Made by a program: the position numbers and the translations under genes. Under the pieces are notes generated by a model. That model was not told the DNA's origin and ran no database searches. It worked only from the letters and a program-made list of their open reading frames with translations. Below, one piece after another: positions 55,880-64,000 of a stretch of 64,000 nt of DNA. Numbering within the stretch: position 1 is the stretch's first letter; the number at the start of each line of letters is the position of its first letter. This DNA comes from Kappaphycus alvarezii. Its lineage: Eukaryota; Rhodophyta; Florideophyceae; Gigartinales; Solieriaceae. The stretch covers positions 1,054,001 to 1,118,000 of the forward strand of contig NADL03000451.1 in assembly GCA_002205965.3 (NCBI GenBank), given 5' to 3'.

Positions 55880-56558
55880 CGCGGCGTTGTACAGGTGCCC
55901 GCACAGGCAAATGCTTACAGCCCTGGGAGATGCGGGAAGACTTATATTCTGGAAAACATTTACTATCCGACTACCTCAAACGCCTGGTTATCGTTAGCAA
56001 GGCCGTATGTGTCTACAGAGGCCTTCAGCTCCACATAGAGCATCTTCGTGTCATCGTTTCGCCATGTCATTTTGTACTTGCCATGCACGTGCGTTTCTAC
56101 GAGAAAAAGAAGCGGAATCCCCAAACTGACACAACATCATCATCCTTCTTCTGCCTCAGCTTCTTCAAGACGTCCTCAAAAGCCAATATTTTCGGGTGAT
56201 AATTACTTATTCTATCTGTGCCTTGGCTACCCGACCACTTGAATGTAAAAATTTTGTACACCGCAGAGGCTTCGGCCAGATAATAGAAAGCTCAAAAGTC
56301 ATTCGTCGCAAGGGCTCTACACAGTAACTTAACCACCTGAACGCACCCCTAAGGGCATCAATACAGCCAAACTTATCCTTTTAGTTGTAGTCTCCGGCTT
56401 TATCCAGGACGCAAGCAAATGAGAGGGTATAATACGGAGCTTTCCTCAGGGAGCACAGAGGCAGCGCTCAAATCAGAGTCACTGTCATCACCATGTACCT
56501 CCTCAAATTTTCGCTTTCTTGATTTCGAATCATCTCCCATAGTGCATTGAGAAGCCAT
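55880..56558 (-). pseudogene. same family, copy B (decayed)
   Basis: The start at 56558 reads MASQCTMGDDSKSRKRKFEE followed by GDDSDSDLSA, parallel to the KRKF/acidic block of copy A. In broken frames further down, VLMPLGVRSG parallels ILLPSGVHSN, WPKPL parallels WPHQL, and KILAFEDVLKKLRQ followed by KDDDVVSVWGFRF (about 56190-56110) parallels the C-terminal block of copy A. Stops are frequent. The N-terminal FLTRLFESG block of copy A is not seen. Confidence 0.45.
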
Positions 56559-56639
56559 CACCCCCAATGCAGTATCATCCAGTTCGACTTATCACCAATA
56601 CATGGTAGAAATAAAGTAAAAAATTAGAGAAAAATGTGC

Positions 56640-57177
56640 GGAAGGCGACTTACCTTGTCCGGGAACGCTGGCGAATTCTCTCCGCATGCGATTTTAGCAA
56701 GAGCGAAATGCACTGAGACTGTGCTCCTTAAATAGAGACGACATGTTAAAAACTGTTTCGGTTTCTCCGATCAAGTGATTTGCTTTGTTTCGAACATGTT
56801 CCGCAAATGTGCTACGGCATCGGAGTTTTGTGAGTTTTTTTGCAGGTGCCATTCTCCTAACACAATGACACAAGACGGAAGGTTGGGTGGAGTGTTTGTG
56901 TCACTCTAGTTATCCAAACTGGGAAACTAGAAATTTCAGATCTCCCTTTATAATCCTTGTTCGTTCTTAAAAAACGATCATAAGATTGCGAATATCTAGT
57001 AAAAAATATAGGTTAAAAATCGAGAATTTGCTGGGCGAATGTTCGATGTTTGATTTTTGCAGCCATTCTAAAATCAAACAAAAGCTCCTAGGGCGCAAGT
57101 GTATGCCATGCTTGGCATGGCATAATAGCAAGGATCAAAGTGACTGGTCGATGATGTGGGCACACTAGCCGAGACAG
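56640..57177. other. intergenic region
   Basis: No gene recognised. Several TTTGATTTT/AAAATCAAA stretches (57045-57080) resemble the arms of the neighbouring hairpin. Confidence 0.3.
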
Positions 57178-57215
57178 AAAATCAAATATTCGCAAAAATG
57201 AGAATATTTGATTTT
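57178..57215. repeat. perfect 14-bp inverted repeat
   Basis: AAAATCAAATATTC (57178-57191) and GAATATTTGATTTT (57202-57215) are exact reverse complements around a 10-base loop. In AT-rich DNA this may be a protein-binding palindrome or the end of a MITE. Confidence 0.7.
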
Positions 57216-57599
57216 TCGAGGTCGGCTCCCGTCCAGACCACGGCCTCCGAGAAAGCAATGAAATCCCAACTTATAGATAGTGCCCATATGTTTTGATGTT
57301 TGCCATATAAGTGGTACTCACGCCGCCGAGTGCCGCACTGTGGGGTTTTTCGTTTCCGAATCGTATTTTTTGCAAACATTCGATCCAATATTTGCCAAAT
57401 CTTCACCAAATGTTTGACGAATATTTTAGTTTTGTTTTTCAATTGTTATTTAGCTTTTTGGAGACGCAATCGAGTTGGTACAAGTTCCAAGACAGTGTGC
57501 AAATTGTTTTCTTAGCCTCGGTTGGGCTCCTGCAAGCGCTTCTGCAACATGCAGCCCCCATCTCTATCTTAGCGCGCTTTTCTTCCGGCCGCGTCTGGC

Positions 57600-58452
57600 C
57601 TGCTTCGAGGGGGTAAGAAATTTGATTCAGTAACCGAAGTCCAGCAGTTTCGTAGCGCGTTTGGTGTTGGGCCCGTAGTTGCAACGGAGGTTTGGAACCT
57701 AATGAAAGACACACTTTGCTTATCTACCAAGCCTTTTCATATTCTTTGGGGTCTCTTTGGAGAAATTACAACAACGAGCATATCAATGCTGCCCTCCCTT
57801 GCGTTGATGAAAAAACGTTTCGTCTATAGAGTTAAAGGGTTGTTAAGAAAATTGCTTCTCTTAAAATTGTAAGTTCCCCTGATTTTGTACAACGTCTGTC
57901 TTTTGTGTAGATTAGTTTGTTTACTAACTTTTTGAAGTTTGATTGGTGGAAACTTTTGTATGGCCGTGAGGGTTCTGAGTACAAGATATCGGTCGACGGG
58001 ACTGATTTTATGATATATGAGCCGTCTCATTTTAGTCCTGAGTGGTATAGCCACAAGTTTAGGGGTCCACGTTTGCGGTACGAGGTCGGTGTCAGTGTGC
58101 GTGGAGGTAATATTGTATGGGCTCATGGGCCTTTTCCTTGTGGTTCACATACAGACCTGAGGATATTTCGCTTAGGGTTGAAACGGCATTTATTGCATAA
58201 TGAGAAAGTCATTGCAGATCAGGGCTATCCGGACGCCAAGTGTAGTAGGGATGAAGTCACGGACGGTTCCGTGGATTTTAAGGTCGTTCGTGCTCGGCAC
58301 GAAGCAACGAACAAAGGGCTGAAACAATTTAGTGCTCTTGGAACTAGATTTAGGCATAAGCTGGAATTACACTCTGAGTGCTTTTTGCGGTACTGAACTT
58401 AGTGCAGCTCTCCATTGAGAAAGGAGAGGGGGTGTTTCTCGATGAATTTTAA
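57600..58452 (+). pseudogene. Harbinger-like (DDE_Tnp_4) transposase
   Basis: From about 57618 the frames read FDSVTEVQQFRSAFGVGP and VWNLMKDTLCL, then VDEKTF, the N-terminal helical region of this transposase group. The catalytic part is open from 57917 to 58396. It has the first Asp in KISVDGTDFMIYEP, a middle block GPRLRYEVGVSVRGGNIVWA and HGPFPCGSHTDLRIFR, the second Asp in VIADQGYPDAKC, and the Glu in RARHEATNKGLKQF. The C-terminus continues one base out of frame to a stop at 58450-58452. All three catalytic acidic residues are present, so the domain could be intact apart from frame breaks in the N-terminal third and at the end. No terminal repeats found. Confidence 0.75.
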
Positions 58453-59149
58453 TGTTTGTAAAGATTTTGTCGATTGTCGAAGTTTCCCGCATCTCCCTGG
58501 ACATTTTACATTATTTTAACCGACTTTCTTTTTGCTGTTAATTGCGGCCCTTTGTCGCTCATGAACTGCACGGTAATGGTCTGTGTTGTGCTGCTCAGGG
58601 CCCACCAGGCCCCAAGATCTACATCGTGTTCAAAAAAATGAATATGTTAGTTTTCCCGAAGTTTCCCGAGCCTGTCCGTTAGGTACAACGTATAAACACT
58701 CAACTTTGCCTCAGATTAACACTAGGCACAATTTTATTGAAATTGGCCAATCAGCGCCCTTTAAATTATGTACGAAGGGGCCGCCCTATAGTTTTTTAGG
58801 GCTCTTTACAGTCAGCTGTAACCATTGCAGCGTTTTTCTGGAAAACTTTAGCGCGAGGTGCTCTGAGGGAGCTCCGGAGGATTGTTGTGTGGTTTCGCAA
58901 CTTCTGAGGTACTGTACTGTACTGTACTGTACTGTACGTACAGTACGTGCGATCTTAAAGGTGGGGTGAACATTTTATTTACTCCCGACGAGGAGCCGTC
59001 TAGTGCTATGTTGTCGGGAACAAAGGTGGAGCATGCCATTCATGGAAGAAACATTACTTCATTGAGTATCTATGGCGCAGTGGCGAGACTCACAGGAATC
59101 GTCGTGCCACTCAAGTCGGCGAAAAGGTGAGTCTCCTGCGTGACTGCCC
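58453..59149. other. region with GTAC repeat and dispersed repeat copy
   Basis: A run of alternating ACTGT units (58909-58947) is followed at 58961-59010 by a segment that resembles 17537-17591. No gene recognised. Confidence 0.45.
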
Positions 59150-59760
59150 AACTTGAAGTTTCTCATACACTTAGAAACTTGCAAAGTCATGAAATTTGGG
59201 AATACCGTACTTCACTGTTCCACTCGCAGTATTTGTTGTAATGATGCACCGAAACGGTCTAATACAGGGACATTTACCCTCCGTTTTAACAGTTCCCAAG
59301 CGTCTCAAGTGCCGCGAAATCAAGATCCACCGAGCAGTTTCAAGAGGTTATCTGCCGCATCCAACCTGTGTCCACGGCTCATTACATCCAACAGACAGGC
59401 GACCGACGATCGTTGACTACTCACAGTTACACAGTTTCATTGAATGCCACTCAACATACTTTCGAGGCACATGAATCTGAGAGAGTTACAATCAATATTT
59501 GCAATCGTGTCCTGCCTTCTAAACCTGCACCTCCTGCATTTATCTCCGCCAATCTCTCGTACTCGTCATGCTCAACATTTCGAGGTCGCCTCGGAAACAA
59601 TGACAATATTGAACAAACTCTCCCACAAAACTCGTCCGAATCTCATTGCCGCATCGATGATCATTATCTATATAATGGCTTTACCATTGGACACTCCACA
59701 TCCATGTTGCCAAGAAACGTGCCAACTTAGCAATTTTCGAATTATCAATTGCGTGCCTTG
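59150..59760 (+). other. overlapping unrecognised ORFs
   Basis: Frames at 59196-59474, 59368-59730 and 59444-59761 overlap. One has a hydrophobic start (YFTVPLAVFVVMM) and another two hydrophobic stretches (SIFAIVSCLLNLHLLHL and LIAASMIIIYIMAL). They could be pieces of one broken membrane-protein gene upstream of the gene at 60050. I recognise no family, and the coding case is weak. Confidence 0.25.
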
Positions 59761-60049
59761 ACAAAATAATCCCTCTCAATCCCTACCTCCATCCATCCCG
59801 CCGCTGTCTCCGTCCCACTACTCACATGTCTTACCATGTCGGTGTAACCCAATCCCACATCTACATATGCCCGTAATTCTCCTCTTTCTACCATACCCCC
59901 ACCGGTATCCAGTCACGAATACCAAAACAAACATTCAAAATATCACTCTATTCCATCCCACCCAATGTCTCCTTCAGCATTCTAAACCACCTTTGTTTTC
60001 ATGACACACTCCACCACACCTACCCTACCCCCAACATCCCCCGTCCACT

Positions 60050-61485
60050 ATGGTCAGTGTTGGTGTCCTCGCCGCCCTTCTCAACGTTCTCGTCCTCATA
60101 ACCGTTGCCGTTGCCGATCGCGCCCTCGAGTTTATCATTCGCAACTTTGCTATATCTCGGCTACAGAAAACAAGACGCGCCCCAGTCGTCCATGACAGCG
60201 ACACATGGCTTTTGAATTTACCTCGCTCCGTTTTGAAATACCGCCGTCATCCGGCCATACTTTTCACCGTCATGTGCGCTATATTTCTCATCATCTCTGA
60301 GGTTATTACCGAACTTGGCGTCGAACAGTCCTCCACTTGCAGTCCTGTTGAGAGGAATGGGCTTGTTATCACTGCGGGAGATAGTAATGGTACACACACC
60401 ACGGGTGAACTTCTTGGCATCGCCTTTCATTTGCGGGCCACTAAATTTGTCGAAGGGCCATTAACCCGTGTTCCAGCTGGTATGCCTAAAAATGTAAATG
60501 GAAAAGAGTGTCTGTCATGTCTGGACAAGAACAATCATACCGATATAGCCCGCGATTGCACAGTTAAATTGAGGGGTACATATGATCCTGGTCAGCTTCA
60601 AGTCGCGGTCCGTACAACAAGCAACGCATTTGGCACAATTTGCGACGGGTTCAGAGAGACGGCTGCACAAGGGCACCTATTTCAAGGGGTTGGAGATCTA
60701 ACGGGTAATGGTCGACATCGAGCCATGTTTGTTTTCACTCATAACCCTGCCAGGGATAACGGCGAGGTTGTTTATTTTGAATATGCAGATCAAGAACACA
60801 TCGACAGTCTCTTAGTACAGGGTCAGGTTGCGGACGGTGAAGCTGTTTGGGATACCACAAAATCTCGCGTCAATACTTACACCATCAAGTGCCGGGTCAA
60901 TGAGTTAAGTCCGGCCAACTTTAGGCTTGCCTTGATGGTTTATCGTACTATGATTCTCGAAAATCCCGTCGCCCTGGCTGTTTTTGACGAAACGAAGCAA
61001 ATGTTTCAGCCCATCTCGCCAAAGGATGTCTATCGATCGGTGCTAAGCATGAAGATTATGGAGGATACAAAAGACACCGGCACCACGTTTGAATATACAG
61101 AGTGTGGCCAATACAACCTGCGGTTTGGCTCCCATTCTTGCTGTTCTTTTGTAATAATCTTTTTGGGGTTACTGTCCATGGTGACAGCGACTGATGTGAA
61201 CCGGATCACAGTTCCCCACAATTCTAGGACTTGGTTTCAGCAAGCAACAATCTGCAACAAACAACAAAAGCATGAGCGGGAAACGCCCCGGCATGGATTT
61301 TTGACGCTGTAAATGAGGAAATGGTTCTTGTTCCAGGCTCCGGTGGTTCGCGAGGTCAGCAGGTAGTTTTTCACTTTGGCACCACACGGGATCGTCATGA
61401 CAGTGAAGGTGACATTAAAGCGGGACCTGATTGCGACAAAAACACCAGAGATGAATCATTCAGTCCGGAGGATGAAAATCTATGA
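60050..61485 (+). CDS. membrane-anchored protein of unknown function
   Basis: The start at 60050 follows a pyrimidine-rich stretch. The N-terminus is a hydrophobic helix (VGVLAALLNVLVLITVAVA). A basic segment follows, then a second hydrophobic helix (AILFTVMCAIFLIISEVI, about residues 70-87), then about 270 residues with scattered Cys (CSPVERNG, CLSCLDKNNH, CTVKLRG) and N-glycosylation-type NGT/NHT sites, as expected for an extracellular or lumenal domain. A third hydrophobic stretch (SCCSFVIIFLGLLSMVTA) begins near 61135. The long frame ends at 61312, but a neighbouring frame continues with FDAVNEEMVLVPGSGGSRGQ to a stop at 61483-61485, so one base is probably missing near 61290. No named family recognised. 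Direction and spacing suggest its own promoter. Confidence 0.6.
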
Positions 61486-62394
61486 TCCAGAAGGGTTCAA
61501 GTGGAAAATGGAACCAACGGTGCAAAGCAACACTCTTTATTGGTTGGAAGTGCTGTCATTCGGCGAGTCAGAGCACGCCGGCCAAAATAGATTGTCAATG
61601 CACATATCCAAGATTTCTTGATGGCCACCTTGGATTATTGGGAATTAATTGCAAACTAAGTTAATCTACGATAGGAAAGGAAATTACGAGTGATCAGTGT
61701 TCTGCTTACCAAGGGGAACTGGCTCTGGTAGATATATGGGACGCCAGTAGGGCGTTTTGGGACTCGGAACAAGTTTGTTGTTTGAACAGTGTTCCTGCAA
61801 TGATGGAATGAACATGACCAGGCTAGTAAAAGGAAATGGCCAGCTAAGAATACCAGGGTAACAGACAAGTAGTTTCCCGACGCTAAGGGCTATCCAGACA
61901 AAAATCCTCAATCTCAACGGTAGCGGACGGCTGGTGCAAATTTGGATGCTGTGGCAACGAGCCAATCGTCATGAGTAAGGTGCAAGTTCCATCTTTGCTT
62001 TCGGCAGTACCATGACGATAGTCACAACAGGCATAGATCCTGACTCTGGTTGGGATCAGGGGTTTTGTAAAGGATCTCGCAACTCGGTGCTTAGACTTCG
62101 CGGTCTGTCAGAAAACAAAAAAAATTAATATTTTGTCACCAGCTCTCCCCATGGCATTTTGAAAAATGTCTCAACTCTGTCACCGCGAGCGCATCTACTA
62201 AGCAATGAGCAACTCTCCAGTCGCGTGCTCATGCATCGCCTGAAGCGCCCAGACAATCTTGTGTCAAGCGTGACAGCATTTTACCTTTCCCACAGCCTGA
62301 CAACGCATCTATCCACTTACCACGGCGATAACTCAACCCTTGATACATTTTTTGCATATACCTCAACTTTGGCAACTGGCCCAGCCATGGATTT
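61486..62394. other. intergenic region between membrane protein and RF1
   Basis: No gene recognised. A Pro/Cys-poor minus-strand frame at 61965-61684 has no known motif. The stretch 62110-62150 is A-rich and precedes a pyrimidine-rich segment; it may contain the RF1 promoter and leader. Confidence 0.35.
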
Positions 62395-62409
62395 TCGCAA
62401 TGTTCCCAC

Positions 62410-63654
62410 TTGCTTCTCCGCCTCCACAAACATCAACCTCTTTTCCCCTATCCCGCATCCACTCCTTTGCGCGTCTCCTCATGGCGGGGGGTCTGCCTTC
62501 GAACCAAACCTCCTGACCGCTACCTTACTACCCGCAGACACTCCATTCGAATGGATACCGGCGCCATGATTCGCAAGCTGGAGTCCACAAAGGTAACTTA
62601 CGATAATATGACCATGCAGCTTGCCGACCCTGAGGTGTGCGCCGACACAAAGCAACTGCTACGAATTACTAAAGCACGCGCCTCCCGAAGCCGTCGTCTC
62701 TCCGCCTACGACGACTGGACCTCCTCTACAAAAGGTCTTGAAGATGCCAAGGAAATGTTTTCCGATGCCGGCGAAGATGCAGAGTTGCGGGAGATGGCTA
62801 GGGAAGAATTGCAAATCTTGAAAAGCGTTTTGAGGAACTTGAGGAAAAGATTAAAATTTTGCTGCTTCCGAAAGATCCGAATGATGAGAAGAACTGTATG
62901 TTGGAGCTTCGGGCTGGTACGGGCGGTGACGAAGCCTCTATCTGGGCTGGTGACCTTGTCAAAGTCTACATGAAATACGCTGCGGAGCAAAATTGGTCTG
63001 TATCCTTAGTGTCAGAAAGCGAGGGTACGGACGGCGGATACAAAGAGTGCATTCTTGAAATTACTGGCAACGCCGTTTATTCTAAAATGAAGTATGAAGC
63101 GGGTGTACATAGGGTTCAACGGTACCGGCCACTGAGGCACAGGACGTGTCCACACCAGTACCGCCACGCTCGCAATTATGCCGGAGGTGGATGACGTTGA
63201 GGTCAAAATCGACCCGAAGGATATTGAAATGTCCACTGCAAGGTCAGGAGGTGCCGGAGGCCAGAATGTGAACAAGGTTGAAACTGCAGTCGACCTGTTA
63301 CACAAGCCAACTGGAATTCGAGTCTTTTGTACCCAGGAGCGGTCGCAGTTGAAAAACAGGGAAAGGGCCATGCAGATTCTCCGCGCCAAGCTGTATGACA
63401 TCCAGCTTGAAGAGCAGAATGCAGAAATATACGGGAGGCGAAAGAGCCAAGTGGGAACAGGATCTCGGTCGGAGAAAATTCGGACTTACAATTATAAGGA
63501 TTCTCGCGTTACCGATCATCGCCTCGGGCAAAACTTCCCGTTGCAGGATTTCTTAAACGGAAATATCGATAGCATCATCCAAGCATGCATATTTCAAGAT
63601 CAACAGTCCATGCTTGAGGCCCTTGAGTCTGAGGAACCTGCTATGAGCGTATAA
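62410..63654 (+). CDS. prfA: peptide chain release factor 1, plastid/bacterial type (frame-broken)
   Basis: RF1 recognises UAA/UAG stop codons and triggers peptide release on bacterial-type ribosomes. Here three frames together give the full domain order: an N-terminal coiled coil (from MIRKLEST, 62566), [20 protein letters not shown] (about 62910), the tripeptide anticodon PAT (63125-63133), STAT, the GGQ catalytic loop (63256-63264, in [20 protein letters not shown]), the [20 protein letters not shown] helix and [20 protein letters not shown], ending at 63654. The wording around GGQ and the tail matches chloroplast/cyanobacterial RF1. About 50-60 residues precede the mature start, Arg/Ser/Pro-rich and low in acidic residues (or, in another frame, from 62395), fitting a transit peptide. 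Single bases appear missing at about 62815, 63121 (GG run) and 63145, all conserved around the breaks. Confidence 0.88.
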
Positions 63655-64000
63655 ACATCTGGGATTCTTTGAATAACGAGCGGATAGTTGGATCGTGAAG
63701 AGCGTGGAGACTTGTGATATACCGAAATCCGCTGTTTTTGTGTTACTCTACCATCTGCGTTTGCTGCTGTCCAACCGCTCTTGCGGCATCACCAATGCGA
63801 TCCATAAACGCGCAGTATCAGAATACTTGGTACTCGAAAATATCAGTCTACTCGTAATCCTTTGTGGGTCGAGTTGGTGATATGTGCCGATTTAGACTTG
63901 ATTCACGCAAGCACATATGCCAATTGGAGGGCACGGTGCGAGTGCAGCCGCTTGAGTACCAACATTAAATGGATATCAAAACCCGAAGATGGGCTTGCCA
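63655..64000. other. 3' flank of RF1
   Basis: No gene is recognised in the last 346 bases; the open frame at 63695-63880 has no known motif. Confidence 0.3.

Overview
This is a repeat-rich nuclear window from a eukaryote, most likely a photosynthetic one. There are no operons or ribosome-binding sites. The two recognisable cellular genes are a lipin-type phosphatidate phosphatase and a plastid/cyanobacterial-type peptide chain release factor 1, and neither shows an obvious intron. The mobile elements are eukaryotic: Ty1/copia, a chromodomain Ty3/gypsy (chromovirus), Tc1/mariner, pogo/Tigger, piggyBac-like and PIF/Harbinger-like. A plastid-type release factor with intron-poor genes fits a red alga best, but that is inference; another plastid-bearing alga is possible.

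Layout. 1-5 kb: AT-rich, no gene recognised. 5.0-6.1 kb (-): Harbinger-like transposase remnant. 7.1-9.8 kb (+): frame-broken lipin. 10.2-15.7 kb (-): Ty1/copia element with identical 243-bp LTRs and a 5-bp target duplication. 15.7-17.2 kb (+): Tc1/mariner relic with matching terminal inverted repeats. 17.9-19.6 kb (-): decaying unrecognised reading frames. 22.3-24.3 kb (+): old copia remnant. 26.06-35.17 kb (+): GC-rich chromovirus lacking reverse transcriptase and carrying extra, mostly antisense, ORFs. 35.2-39.5 kb: AT-rich, apparently empty. 39.5-42.3 kb (-): piggyBac-like element. 44-47.3 kb: pogo-like and Tc1-like relics. 47.6-54.5 kb: large inverted repeat built from a degraded retroelement, with a 2.0-kb Tigger-like element nested in one arm. 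54.6-56.6 kb: two tail-to-tail relatives of an unrecognised acidic-protein family. 57.6-58.5 kb (+): second Harbinger-like transposase. 60.0-61.5 kb (+): membrane-anchored protein of unknown function. 62.4-63.65 kb (+): release factor 1.

Almost every conserved gene is split by single-base frame breaks, often at short homopolymers, even in the copia element whose LTRs are identical and in the release factor, a normally essential gene. This points to uncorrected indel errors in the assembly as much as to pseudogenes, so 'broken' calls for lipin, RF1 and the copia pol should be read cautiously. The window reads as a transposon graveyard with nested insertions around a few cellular genes. Short palindromes built on GTAC/CTGTACAG recur throughout. 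All family assignments are from motif recognition by eye; no database search was run, and boundaries not supported by repeats or stop codons are approximate.
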